From positions 1 to 60,859 of the IMG/VR virus record IMGVR_UViG_3300027896_000043: a stretch of DNA of 60,859 nucleotides, one strand, 5' to 3'. Source of the DNA: a virus. A program made the translations under genes and the position numbers. The notes below the pieces were generated by a model, which had not been told where the DNA came from, made no database searches, and saw nothing but the letters and a program-made list of their open reading frames with translations. Positions 16,891 to 25,164 of the stretch are shown here, one piece after another. How positions within the stretch are numbered: position 1 is the stretch's first letter; each line of letters opens with the position of its first letter.

Positions 16891-16925
16891 AATAGCCCCC
16901 AATGAAAATTGGGGGCTATTTTTTT
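16891..16925 (+). terminator. Strong Rho-independent terminator
   Basis: A perfect 13-bp stem AATAGCCCCCAAT/ATTGGGGGCTATT closed by a GAAA tetraloop is followed by TTTTT. A second short stem (GGGGAAT/ATTCCCC, about 16868-16885) sits just upstream. It ends the dnaK transcript. Confidence 0.92.
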
Positions 16926-16948
16926 GTACTTATTTGATAGTTATCGGG

Positions 16949-17959
16949 ATGAAAACAAGTGAAAAAATATTTCCGGTAATACTCGGAATGTCTGCATTAT
17001 TTGTTGCAACTATTGCAGCAATATTTTCTATTTTTGGTATTGGTATGTTATTTTCCGGTGCTAAAGTATCAGCGATGCTCATGGCCAGTGCATTGGAATT
17101 GGGTAAAGTCGTATCTACTACTTTTTTATATAGATACTGGAAACAATCGTCTGCATTTTTAAAGAGTTATTTTGTTGCGGCAATATTAATATTGATGTTA
17201 ATAACTTCGACCGGCATATTTGGTTGGTTATCATCTGCATATCAATCGTCATCGATTCAATATGAAATTACACAGAAACAGATTGAGATATTGACATCAA
17301 GACGTGAAAGATTAGTCTCCGATTTGGTAGTAAACAAAAAACGAGCAGAATCGTTGTCTATTATAAGAGAGGAACAAGAAAATCGTTTCGGAGAAGTAAT
17401 AAAAAATCCAGTGGTTAGTAGAAACCCGACACAATTGAGACAAATACAGGAACAAAATCTACAATTAATAAAAGATACGGACATATCAATGTCGGACCTT
17501 CAACGAAAATACGATTCAACGTCACTGGAAATTTCCGATATTGACAATAAAATAAATGATATTAATTTAAATGCAGTAAAATCCAAAGACATCATCACAT
17601 TTAAATTTGTGTCGGATGCTCTAGGATTGAGTATGACGACAACTGTTAAATGGTTTATCGTAGTAATTATTATAGTATTTGATCCTCTGGCAGTATGTTT
17701 AATTTTGGCATATAACGTGGCAATCGTTAATACAAAAGCCGATAATTCCACGAATACCAAAATCGAAAAAATTATTCCGCAGGTATTGGAAACGAACAAA
17801 CAAGTAGAACCAAAATTCACGGAAACCATTATTCAACTAAAACCGGAAAACACTCAACCTGAAAAAAAAATACCAACTGAAGACGTGAAGATAATTTCTA
17901 CAACACCTCAGACCAGAACAATGCATCCATCGGAATATTATAATGCACCAAGAATGTGA
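16949..17959 (+). CDS. Membrane protein with central coiled coil (DUF4407-like layout)
   Basis: Start at ATG 16949, just after the dnaK terminator; earlier in-frame codons lie inside the hairpin. The 336-residue product has hydrophobic segments at about 6-32 (IFPVILGMSALFVATIAAIF), about 33-55 and 70-95 (FVAAILILMLITSTGIFGWL). A long charged coiled coil at about 105-215 follows, then a last span WFIVVIIIVFDPLAVCLILAY and a Lys/Pro/Thr-rich tail. This order resembles DUF4407-type proteins. It probably sits in the host inner membrane; the role is unknown. Confidence 0.7.
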   Translation: MKTSEKIFPVILGMSALFVATIAAIFSIFGIGMLFSGAKVSAMLMASALELGKVVSTTFLYRYWKQSSAFLKSYFVAAILILMLITSTGIFGWLSSAYQSSSIQYEITQKQIEILTSRRERLVSDLVVNKKRAESLSIIREEQENRFGEVIKNPVVSRNPTQLRQIQEQNLQLIKDTDISMSDLQRKYDSTSLEISDIDNKINDINLNAVKSKDIITFKFVSDALGLSMTTTVKWFIVVIIIVFDPLAVCLILAYNVAIVNTKADNSTNTKIEKIIPQVLETNKQVEPKFTETIIQLKPENTQPEKKIPTEDVKIISTTPQTRTMHPSEYYNAPRM

Positions 17960-17969
17960 TTTTTAGTAG

Positions 17970-17998
17970 TTGACATGTAACCGGAATCGGTCGATAAT
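17970..17998 (+). promoter_or_regulatory. Strong sigma70-like promoter TTGACA-N17-GATAAT
   Basis: TTGACA at 17970-17975, exactly 17 nt, then GATAAT at 17993-17998. The deformylase ATG is 18 nt downstream. This is the best match to a host sigma70 promoter that I see in the window. Confidence 0.65.
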
Positions 17999-18016
17999 AT
18001 TGAGAGTAATATAATC

Positions 18017-18637
18017 ATGCCAACTAAAATTATTCGTGATAAAGAGTTTTTACACAAACAATCGAGTCCAGTTTTATCAATTCAAGAAGGGGAAGATATT
18101 GCGAAAAAATTATTAAACGTTTTACGTAATGATTTTCCGCGTGAATTGGGACTCTCAGCAAATCAACTTGGAATTCTGAAACGAGTATCCGTCATCTGTT
18201 TACCCGAACAGTCTCCATTGATTCTCATCAACCCAATAATCGTTGAGTCGAGTAAAGATACCGTTTTATATAACGAAGGATGTTTAAGTGTCCCCGGAAA
18301 AATAGCATTAACAACCAGAAATTTGAGTGTTCAAATTTCTACGTTAAATCACGCAAACATTTTGGAATTTGGTCCAGACACATTTCCAGTGACGAGTGAA
18401 AGTGTAAAAAATGATTTGGGGTTATTACGCTCGGTGTGCATTCAACATGAAATTAATCATCTCGACGGAAAGCTAATTACAGATCCGGGCGTTCGAACAT
18501 TTTTTCCTCAACTAAAATCTGACTTAAAATATGGTAGAAACGACAAAGTTATGATAGAAAAAGATGGACAAACAAAATATTTGAAATATAAACTTGCAGT
18601 AAAACTAATAGAAACCGATAATTGGAAACTAATTTAA
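18017..18637 (+). CDS. def: Peptide deformylase
   Basis: A 206-residue enzyme removing the formyl group from nascent N-terminal Met. The three catalytic motifs are present: GLSANQLG (about 44-51; the usual G-x-G-x-A-A-x-Q has variants), EGCLSVPG with the metal-binding Cys (about 88-95), and QHEINHLDG with two His ligands and the catalytic Glu (about 142-150). A 40-residue C-terminal extension is extra to the usual length of about 150-170. Phage deformylases are known from aquatic T4-like phages. It lies under the strong promoter at 17970. Confidence 0.93.
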   Translation: MPTKIIRDKEFLHKQSSPVLSIQEGEDIAKKLLNVLRNDFPRELGLSANQLGILKRVSVICLPEQSPLILINPIIVESSKDTVLYNEGCLSVPGKIALTTRNLSVQISTLNHANILEFGPDTFPVTSESVKNDLGLLRSVCIQHEINHLDGKLITDPGVRTFFPQLKSDLKYGRNDKVMIEKDGQTKYLKYKLAVKLIETDNWKLI

Positions 18638-18640
18638 CAT

Positions 18641-18805
18641 ATGAAACAATCTCAATTTGATGAATTTTTACAAGAAGTAAAAGAACTTCTCGATTATGCA
18701 ATAGAATCTCGGTGTTGGACAAGTATAGAAGAAGTTCGTGAAATGATTTATGATGAACTAGGTGAAGAAATTTTTGTTGAAAATAAAGAGGACGAGGACG
18801 AATAA
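18641..18805 (+). CDS. Small acidic hypothetical protein, 54 aa
   Basis: From ATG 18641, 3 nt after the deformylase stop, to TAA 18803-18805. The product MKQSQFDEFLQEVKELLDYA continues with helical segments and ends in KEDEDE. It is strongly acidic with no recognised family. The close spacing on both sides supports a real gene in the def operon. Confidence 0.6.
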   Translation: MKQSQFDEFLQEVKELLDYAIESRCWTSIEEVREMIYDELGEEIFVENKEDEDE

Positions 18806-18806
18806 T

Positions 18807-19058
18807 ATGTTCATCGAAATATTATGCGGAGCGTTGGTCATTGTAGTTGTATTGATGGCATATATAATCTCCAACTTAAATAAAAAAATATCGATATATG
18901 AAACTTGGGTATATACATTTCAATCCGAAGTAAACCAAATGTATAATAGACTGAAGTCCGTCGATGAACGAAATCTATTCGAATCCGACGATGACGTTGG
19001 ATTCGTTTTTAGCGAAATAGTAAGAATATCTAAGAATTTTAATGATACCATAAAATGA
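18807..19058 (+). CDS. Small single-pass membrane protein
   Basis: Start at ATG 18807, 1 nt after the previous stop; an in-frame ATG at 18762 would overlap it. The 83-residue product has one N-terminal transmembrane helix (FIEILCGALVIVVVLMAYII), a short coiled coil, and an acidic conserved-looking DDDVGFVFSEI segment. Similar single-span proteins with this motif occur beside sigma-factor genes in aquatic T4-like phages. The function is unknown. Confidence 0.65.
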   Translation: MFIEILCGALVIVVVLMAYIISNLNKKISIYETWVYTFQSEVNQMYNRLKSVDERNLFESDDDVGFVFSEIVRISKNFNDTIK

Positions 19059-19115
19059 TAATGTCCGGTCAACGATTATCGGACAGTATGAACTACGAGT
19101 TAAAAATTAAATAAA

Positions 19116-19964
19116 ATGCGAAAATCCACAAAAACAAAAAAAAATAGTAAATTTCAATTGGTATCAAAAAATAAAACACGCAAGAAAAAATCGATTAAGT
19201 CGGAAATTAATATCGAGCAACCGATTCTAGTACAACCCATCATGGCAGATCCAACTGCTAAAGTAGCACCGACCATGTATTTTACTAATGATACGGAAAA
19301 GGCAATTGTGGAATACAATTCAACTGAAAATGTCAGATTGCGGGATCAAATATACAGAGAAAAAATACAGTATGCATTTGAAAAAATAGCAGAAAATGTA
19401 TTCAACACATTCAAGTTCCCATTCAATGAAGTGGCAAAGATACGGGTCCAACAAGAAGCCATGACCCATATGGTAATGAATATACGGAAATATAATCCAG
19501 AAAAAGGAAAGGCATTTGGTTATTTTTCAATTGTTGCAAAAAATTGGTTTATTTTGGAGAACAATACTAATTATCGTAGATTTAAGAGACAAACTGAAAT
19601 CATTGACTCTCCCGGATCGGCTGGCGAATTTGTTATAAAACCGAACCACGAAACACAAAATCATGATACGCGAGAATTTATTAAACAGTTGGTAATATAT
19701 TGGGATTTGCACATGGATACTCTTTTCCCGAAAAAGAGAGACCAAAGTATAGCTGGGGCAGTTGTTGATATTTTTCGCTACAGTGACAGAATTGAAATGC
19801 TAAATAAAAAGGCTCTGTATTTATGCATTCGGGAGCATTCTGGATGTCATACGCAGCACATTACCAAGATAATTAATCGTATGTTATCAACATATAAGAT
19901 GCTTAGGCGTGAGTATTTAGATACCGGATTAATAACCGGTGATTTTATGTCATACCAAAAGTAA
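19116..19964 (+). CDS. 55: gp55-like late sigma factor
   Basis: A 282-residue protein. After a basic, disordered N-terminus (about 1-45) it has the gp55-type core: TNDTEKAIVEYNSTENVRLR, then IYREKIQYAFEKIAENVFNT, and KYNPEKGKAFGYFSIVAKNW, the last being the most telling motif of region 2. T4 gp55 is 185 aa, so this version is longer, mainly at the N-terminus and in the C-terminal helices. gp55 directs host RNA polymerase to a short -10-type element of late genes. All following baseplate genes are candidates for its control, and the ATATTTAT motif is the candidate element. Confidence 0.82.
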   Translation: MRKSTKTKKNSKFQLVSKNKTRKKKSIKSEINIEQPILVQPIMADPTAKVAPTMYFTNDTEKAIVEYNSTENVRLRDQIYREKIQYAFEKIAENVFNTFKFPFNEVAKIRVQQEAMTHMVMNIRKYNPEKGKAFGYFSIVAKNWFILENNTNYRRFKRQTEIIDSPGSAGEFVIKPNHETQNHDTREFIKQLVIYWDLHMDTLFPKKRDQSIAGAVVDIFRYSDRIEMLNKKALYLCIREHSGCHTQHITKIINRMLSTYKMLRREYLDTGLITGDFMSYQK

Positions 19965-19973
19965 AATATTTTT

Positions 19974-19982
19974 ATATTTATC
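19974..19982 (+). promoter_or_regulatory. Candidate late promoter element ATATTTATC
   Basis: Lies between the sigma factor gene and the first baseplate gene, 4 nt before ATG 19987. It helps choose that start over the in-frame ATG at 19939. Confidence 0.45.
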
Positions 19983-19986
19983 CTTT

Positions 19987-20373
19987 ATGTCATATGATCC
20001 AAAATTTGAAATATATTCGGGAAAACCAATAGGTTCTTTATTTCAAGATATAGTAACAAACTCAGAAAATAAAAGAAATCAACTGGATATGTTAGTTGGC
20101 GATATCAGAGAAATGATAAAAACGCCGGAGAATGCGTTAATGATGGTTCCGTTAATACGTGATTATTTAGATGTTGGAATTAAAAATGACGAACAATTGG
20201 TAAAATTAGCCGCCGTGGTTCAACGATTATTAAATTCTGCCAATGAATCGTCGGATGGTTCCGGAGGATTTTCATTAAGCGAAGAAGAAAAAAAGCAATT
20301 AATGACTGAAATTGATAATACAGTAAAATCAATGACTGTAATTGAAAATAAAAAACTCCCGGAATTAAAATAA
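19987..20373 (+). CDS. Baseplate-cluster hypothetical protein
   Basis: A 128-residue, mostly helical protein (MSYDPKFEIYSGKPIGSLFQ; later VPLIRDYLDVGIKNDEQLVKL) with a Gly/Ser linker NESSDGSGGFSLSE before a final helix. The start at 19987 is chosen because it directly follows the ATATTTATC motif and is free of the upstream gene. The next gene begins 1 nt after its stop. Its position beside the gp5-like hub suggests a baseplate or tail-completion part. I cannot name it. Confidence 0.65.
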   Translation: MSYDPKFEIYSGKPIGSLFQDIVTNSENKRNQLDMLVGDIREMIKTPENALMMVPLIRDYLDVGIKNDEQLVKLAAVVQRLLNSANESSDGSGGFSLSEEEKKQLMTEIDNTVKSMTVIENKKLPELK

Positions 20374-20374
20374 C

Positions 20375-21886
20375 ATGGCATTTTTTGATCGAATTCGTCG
20401 TAATGAACTTCCACTGAAACAAAGTGGTTTGCTCGCATCAAACCGAAAACTACTAGACCAAAAACCAGAAATTGTTAAATTTTACGAATTTGAAGCTGCT
20501 ATAGTATTAGATGTTGTGTTGGATGAAACACATCCGATATTAACAAATAAAACAATAGTTGTAAACAATTATCACAAAAATTTGGATGGTACAAATCCAA
20601 AGAAAGACGACAAGAATTATGGGTGGATTGGGTGTATAAAATTTCGATTTATAAATACTGACGTCGGAGTTCCAAACAATCAACTTCGATGGGCGTTTCC
20701 ATTGGAAAACACAGGAATGACTGAAATTCCTCTCGTTAATGAAACCGTATCGGTCGTTGAATATTTCGGAAATTTTTATTATACCCGTAAAATAAATCTA
20801 ACGGGAGAAATTAATGCATCTGCTCAATTTACGTTGGAACCATATTATGGCAGTTCAGGTGAATCTGTGCGGGAGTTTGGAACTGTTGATGAATTTGTTG
20901 GAATAACATCCGAGGTGAATATTTCACCACAAGGTTCTGGAAAACTTGGAAAAATTTTCAAGTTCAATCCGTCGATTCGATCACTAAAGAGATATGAAGG
21001 TGATACTATAGTTGAGTCCAGATTTGGTTCATCCATTCGGTTCGGCGGGTATGGATCAGATAAATCAACAAATGAAGCAGATTCTGGATATGAGAATTAC
21101 ATGGTAGGTACGGGAAATCCGTGGATGTTAATTCGAAATCGTCAAGCGGACGCAGATTCATCAAATAACATAATAAAACATCCGAAAACATATGTAACCG
21201 AATCCATAAATAATGATGGGTCATCGATACATCTGACGTCCGGAAAGACCGAATCTGAATTTAAAACTACGTGTAAAAAGATAATGTTAAGAACGGATAG
21301 TACAGAAGAACAGTCAAATTTTTCCCCAGAGGGATTTACTTCGTTTAAATATCCAAAACTTGATGGGGATCAAATAATAATAAATAGCGACAGATTAATA
21401 TTTCAATCTCGTGGGCAAGAATTTTTTCAATATGCAAAAAAAAGATTCTCAATCGTTACGGATGATGAATATACGGTTGATGCCCATAAACAAATTGTGC
21501 TAACAACAAATGGTCCGGCCACGATAAATTCACCATTGATATTTCTAGGTGAAGCAAATCAAACGGGAGAGCCCGCATTGTTGGGCCGCACAACAACTGA
21601 TTGGATGATGGCGGTATGTGAGTGGTTATCTAACACATGCGATTGGCAAATAGAACTGTGCGACGAATGGTTAGCTAAACACGTTCACGATACATCAAAA
21701 GATCCAACGTCATCTCCTACGCCGGATTGGGTATCAAAAATGTCCGATCACGTCAGTGCAATGCAGCAGTTACAAACTCAAATTCAAGATCTCAAGAATA
21801 TGGCCCCACAAAATATGAGTCAACGTGTATTTTTGGTTGGCGGTGGAACTGCTCCCGGATCTCCGGGTAAAGACTTAGCATCATGA
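20375..21886 (+). CDS. 5: gp5-like baseplate hub/spike protein without lysozyme
   Basis: A 503-residue protein. The N-terminal 200 residues look like an OB-fold hub domain (AAIVLDVVLDETHPIL, GCIKFRFINTDVGVP, VSVVEYFGNFYYTRKI). The middle has DGSSIHLTSG and the pattern DQIIINSDRLIFQSRG, EYTVDAHKQIVLTTNG and INSPLIFLG, typical of beta-helical spike strands. No T4-lysozyme active-site segment is visible, unlike T4 gp5 (575 aa with lysozyme). Position directly before gp25- and gp6-like genes fits. It would form the membrane-piercing central spike. Assignment rests on context plus pattern. Confidence 0.65.
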   Translation: MAFFDRIRRNELPLKQSGLLASNRKLLDQKPEIVKFYEFEAAIVLDVVLDETHPILTNKTIVVNNYHKNLDGTNPKKDDKNYGWIGCIKFRFINTDVGVPNNQLRWAFPLENTGMTEIPLVNETVSVVEYFGNFYYTRKINLTGEINASAQFTLEPYYGSSGESVREFGTVDEFVGITSEVNISPQGSGKLGKIFKFNPSIRSLKRYEGDTIVESRFGSSIRFGGYGSDKSTNEADSGYENYMVGTGNPWMLIRNRQADADSSNNIIKHPKTYVTESINNDGSSIHLTSGKTESEFKTTCKKIMLRTDSTEEQSNFSPEGFTSFKYPKLDGDQIIINSDRLIFQSRGQEFFQYAKKRFSIVTDDEYTVDAHKQIVLTTNGPATINSPLIFLGEANQTGEPALLGRTTTDWMMAVCEWLSNTCDWQIELCDEWLAKHVHDTSKDPTSSPTPDWVSKMSDHVSAMQQLQTQIQDLKNMAPQNMSQRVFLVGGGTAPGSPGKDLAS

Positions 21887-22335
21887 GCATAACAATATCA
21901 GTTCCAAATATTACTGCTCCAGTTTCCGCTCCAGCAGTAAAAATGCCAGCAGTAAAAATGCCAACTCCCACAGCGAAGTTGTCGGCATTGACACGTGGCG
22001 CGTTACCGACACCAAAACTTGGATTGTTAGGACTCAATTCATCAATCGTTGGTCCAATGAGCATAAAAAACAGTATGATCAGTAAAATGCTCCCATCTCT
22101 GGCTGGGATGAAAATTCCAAAATTACCATCAATTCCAAAATTACCATCAATTCCAAAATTACCATCAATTCCAAAATTACCATCAATTCCAAAATTACCA
22201 TCAATTCCAAAATTACCATCAATTCCAAAATTACCATCAATTCCAAAATTACCGGGAATTTCGGGAGCTAGTCAGGTTTCAACAAATATTGATTCCACAA
22301 AATCAACCATTTCAAGTAAAAATTCATTCGCATAA
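21883..22335 (+). CDS. IPKLPS-repeat protein in the baseplate cluster
   Basis: A 150-residue protein overlapping the gp5-like stop (ATGA). Its N-terminus is Pro/Ala-rich with a doubled AVKMP. Residues about 78-125 are eight consecutive six-residue units (seven IPKLPS, one IPKLPG). The C-terminus is Ser/Thr-rich. The units should form an extended polyproline-like rod. Between the hub and gp25 it may cap or line the spike, but no family is recognised and this is inference. Confidence 0.75.
   Translation: MSITISVPNITAPVSAPAVKMPAVKMPTPTAKLSALTRGALPTPKLGLLGLNSSIVGPMSIKNSMISKMLPSLAGMKIPKLPSIPKLPSIPKLPSIPKLPSIPKLPSIPKLPSIPKLPSIPKLPGISGASQVSTNIDSTKSTISSKNSFA
22114..22257 (+). repeat. Eight-copy 18-bp tandem repeat
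   Basis: Seven identical copies of ATTCCAAAATTACCATCA followed by one copy ending CCGGGA, all in frame. Near-perfect DNA identity, including the third codon positions, suggests recent expansion by slippage or recombination. Copy number may vary among related phages. Confidence 0.95.
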
Positions 22336-22345
22336 TAAACAAACG

Positions 22346-22354
22346 ATATTTATA
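22346..22354 (+). promoter_or_regulatory. Candidate late promoter element ATATTTATA
   Basis: Ends 3 nt before ATG 22358. It supports that start over the upstream in-frame ATG at 22289, which would overlap the repeat protein. Confidence 0.4.
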
Positions 22355-22357
22355 TAT

Positions 22358-22807
22358 ATGACTAAATCAGAATTAATTGAGAGTATTAGAGCAATCGTTA
22401 AAGAAGAAGTAAAAACTCAATTGCCGAATTTAATAGTTGAGCTTTTAACTGAAAAAGTTTCTACGAAAAAATCAAATATCACAGAATCTCGGAACACATC
22501 AACCAACACGTTGCAAGTTCCAACGAGAAAATCTACGCCGATCATAAATGTAAAAAATCCACTACTTCGATCCGCTTTAAGTGAAACTATTGGTGGAGTA
22601 CCAACGGATCATGGATCTATTCCAATAGTTTCACAGGCAATTATATCAAAAGAATTAATTGCGGAAAATAAAGATGTTGCTGCTGTAGATAATGCGATGA
22701 AACGTGATTATCGTGGACTAATGAAAACGATGGATAGAAAACGTGGAACGCCATCCATGAATTTTCAAGCTCAAGTACCAACTTCATTCGACCAAGACCC
22801 AATATAA
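22358..22807 (+). CDS. Hypothetical structural-cluster protein, 149 aa
   Basis: The product starts MTKSELIESIRAIVKEEVKT, an amphipathic helix similar to those at the termini of the small proteins between portal and protease (55971-57481). It continues with a low-complexity Ser/Thr region and a conserved-looking tail RDYRGLMKTMDRKRGTPSMN. It ends at 22807 and shares one base with the gp25-like start. The likely role is a minor virion or assembly protein; it cannot be named. Confidence 0.65.
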   Translation: MTKSELIESIRAIVKEEVKTQLPNLIVELLTEKVSTKKSNITESRNTSTNTLQVPTRKSTPIINVKNPLLRSALSETIGGVPTDHGSIPIVSQAIISKELIAENKDVAAVDNAMKRDYRGLMKTMDRKRGTPSMNFQAQVPTSFDQDPI

Positions 22808-23217
22808 TGGCAACATCAAAACAACAGCCGTATGGTATCACGTTGCCAATACAACACGGAGCAGGTGGATATTTTAATCAAAGTTATACTGTACTCGATC
22901 AGATTCGGAGTAATTTAATTAATCTCTTACAGACCAAAAAAGGAGAGCGACGAATGAATCCAACATTTGGATCGGATTTATATAAAATACTATTCGAATT
23001 TAACGTAGATGAGTTGGAACCAATAATTAATAGTACTATACGAGATGATATTCAGACTTGGCTTCCATATTTAACGGTACAAAATGTTGTAATCGACACA
23101 AGAAACGAATATCGTGATATTTATACCATACAAATTAAAATAACATTTACAGTTAATGGAATAGGTATAACCGAAGCACAAACCGTGAATTTTACAGTAG
23201 ATAAACCAATTATATGA
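22807..23217 (+). CDS. 25: gp25-like baseplate wedge protein
   Basis: A 136-residue member of the GPW/gp25 family. Typical features are YTVLDQIRSNLINLLQTKKG, then ERRMNPTFGSDLYKILFEF with the diagnostic R-M-x-P-x-x-G-S-x-L, and the C-terminal beta hairpin IYTIQIKITFTV. T4 gp25 is 132 aa, the same size. gp25 sits in the wedge core with gp6 and gp53 and contacts the sheath. It overlaps the gp6-like gene by ATGA. Confidence 0.92.
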   Translation: MATSKQQPYGITLPIQHGAGGYFNQSYTVLDQIRSNLINLLQTKKGERRMNPTFGSDLYKILFEFNVDELEPIINSTIRDDIQTWLPYLTVQNVVIDTRNEYRDIYTIQIKITFTVNGIGITEAQTVNFTVDKPII

Positions 23218-25088
23218 CCGATACATCAAAATCTTTTCAACCCGGAAAAAAAGACATTAAATATCTCGGAAAAGATTTTGATGGACTAAAATCGTCATTA
23301 TTGGAATTTGCGAAAACTTACTATCCAAATACATATAAGGATTTTGGTGAAGCATCTACCGGAATGATGTTTATTGATATGGCAGCATATGTTGGCGACG
23401 TATTGTCATATTACACCGATTATCAATTCAAAGAGTCATTGGCCATTACAGCGGAAGAGAGAAAAAATATAATTTCTCTTGCCAGATATATGGGATATAA
23501 ACCAAAAGTATCAACTGCATCAGTTGGAACGTTGGATGTTTATCAATTGGTTCCAGCAATAAAAAACGACGATGGAACATTTTCTCCGGATTATAGATAT
23601 GCACAAGTAATAAAACAAAACATGGAAGTTGCTGCGGATTCAAATGTAAATTTTATAACCGATGAACCGGTTGATTTCACATTAAATACCATAAATGATC
23701 CAACCGAAGTATCCGTGTTTCAACGAAATTCAAGTGGACAGCCGGAATTTTATGTACTGAAGAAAAATGTTTCAATTTCTTCCGGCACAATCACCGTAAA
23801 ATCAATAAGCGTATCGGATGCTTCCCAATATTATTCGATAACGCTCGACGAAGATAATATAATTGGAATTGTGGATGTATATGATAGTGATGGAAATAGA
23901 TGGTATGAATCGGACTATTTGTCACAAGATCTAGTTCCAATTCAAACCGAAAACATTGTAAAAAATGATTCCACGCTATCTCAATACAGAGATTCTGTTC
24001 CATTTTTATTGAAGTTCTTAAAGACGTCTCGTCGGTTTGTTACGTCGGTGGATGAATTTAATAAAACTACTCTCGAATTTGGATCGGGCGTTAACGTCCA
24101 AGGAGATTCAATTGTATTACCTTCTCCGGCAACAGTAAAAAAAGCGGCAGCGTGGAATAATATAGCATATGATCCAGCAAATTTCTTAAACAATTCATCG
24201 TATGGACAAGCACCAAACAATACCACATTAACAATTAAATATATTATTGGTGGCGGAACAATTAGTAACGCAAATGCAAATTCTATAAAAAATATAGTTA
24301 CCGTTGAATTTTTTGGAGATTTAACTGGGATGGCTGACAATGATAAACGTGTGACGGAATTGGTCCGAAGTACGATTAAAGTAAACAATCCAGAACCAGC
24401 AATCGGAGGAAAGGGAGCAGAAACCGATAATGAAATTAAACAAAACTCCATGGCAAATTTTTCTGCTCAAAATAGAGCAGTTACAAAACAAGATTATGTC
24501 ATTAGAACATATGCTATGCCCGCAAAATATGGATCGGTCGCTAAAGCGTATATAACATCAGATTCAAGTCTAAGTAATACAGAAACAAATAATCCATACG
24601 CAATAAATTTATACATATTATGCAAAGATGCCAACGGTAGATTGGTTTCTAGTACTCCAGCATTGGTACAAAACTTAAAGAATTATCTAGACGAATTTCG
24701 TTTGTTGACCGATTCTATAAATATTATAGATGGATTTATTATAAATATTGGGTTAGAGTTTTCGATCATCGTCTATAAAAATTATAATAAAAACGAAGTG
24801 CTAGCCAATTGTATAAATTCAGCCAAATCATATCTGAGTATAGATAATATGCAATTTTCTCAGCCAATAAATATTAGTAGATTGAGACTTGAATTGGCTA
24901 AGATTGATGGAGTTCAATCAGTAACGTCTATAAATTTGAAAAATTTAACAATACAAGATGGAGACTATTCCAGTAATGCATACAATATTACGTCTGCTAC
25001 CTCAAACGATATGATATATCCATCAATTGATCCGTCCGTATTTGAAGTTAGATTTCCAACTAAAGATATCGTCGGGAAAGCAATTTGA
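23214..25088 (+). CDS. 6: gp6-like baseplate wedge protein
   Basis: A 624-residue protein. The gp6/baseplate-J pattern includes DIKYLGKDFDGLKSSLLEFA, STGMMFIDMAAYVGDVLSYY and a C-terminal segment NRAVTKQDYVIRTYAMPAKY, followed by INLYILCKDANG. T4 gp6 is 660 aa. gp6 forms the ring that joins baseplate wedges and clamps gp25 and gp53. The coupling with gp25 (ATGA) matches T4-like order. Confidence 0.92.
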   Translation: MTDTSKSFQPGKKDIKYLGKDFDGLKSSLLEFAKTYYPNTYKDFGEASTGMMFIDMAAYVGDVLSYYTDYQFKESLAITAEERKNIISLARYMGYKPKVSTASVGTLDVYQLVPAIKNDDGTFSPDYRYAQVIKQNMEVAADSNVNFITDEPVDFTLNTINDPTEVSVFQRNSSGQPEFYVLKKNVSISSGTITVKSISVSDASQYYSITLDEDNIIGIVDVYDSDGNRWYESDYLSQDLVPIQTENIVKNDSTLSQYRDSVPFLLKFLKTSRRFVTSVDEFNKTTLEFGSGVNVQGDSIVLPSPATVKKAAAWNNIAYDPANFLNNSSYGQAPNNTTLTIKYIIGGGTISNANANSIKNIVTVEFFGDLTGMADNDKRVTELVRSTIKVNNPEPAIGGKGAETDNEIKQNSMANFSAQNRAVTKQDYVIRTYAMPAKYGSVAKAYITSDSSLSNTETNNPYAINLYILCKDANGRLVSSTPALVQNLKNYLDEFRLLTDSINIIDGFIINIGLEFSIIVYKNYNKNEVLANCINSAKSYLSIDNMQFSQPINISRLRLELAKIDGVQSVTSINLKNLTIQDGDYSSNAYNITSATSNDMIYPSIDPSVFEVRFPTKDIVGKAI

Positions 25089-25109
25089 TTGGTAATGTTG
25101 GTTGTAGGT

Positions 25110-25118
25110 TGATATAAT
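25110..25118 (+). promoter_or_regulatory. Extended -10 promoter-like TGATATAAT
   Basis: TG-A-TATAAT at 25110-25118 is a consensus extended -10 in the gap after the gp6-like gene. No good -35 lies at the usual distance. The ATATTTATC motif follows 25 nt later. Confidence 0.35.
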
Positions 25119-25142
25119 CGGTAAGATTTTGGGTAACCATAG

Positions 25143-25151
25143 ATATTTATC
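25143..25151 (+). promoter_or_regulatory. Candidate late promoter element ATATTTATC
   Basis: Lies 13 nt before ATG 25165. A TTG-initiated reading at 25129 would place the motif inside the coding region, so ATG 25165 is preferred. Confidence 0.4.
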
Positions 25152-25164
25152 TGGCACGACCGAT

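Noticed and set aside
16772-16948. Upstream extension of the membrane protein start into the dnaK 3' end
   Set aside because: The reading passes through the dnaK terminator stem; ATG 16949 after the U-run is more credible.
22114-22257. CRISPR-like array
   Set aside because: The units are contiguous 18-bp in-frame coding repeats without spacers.
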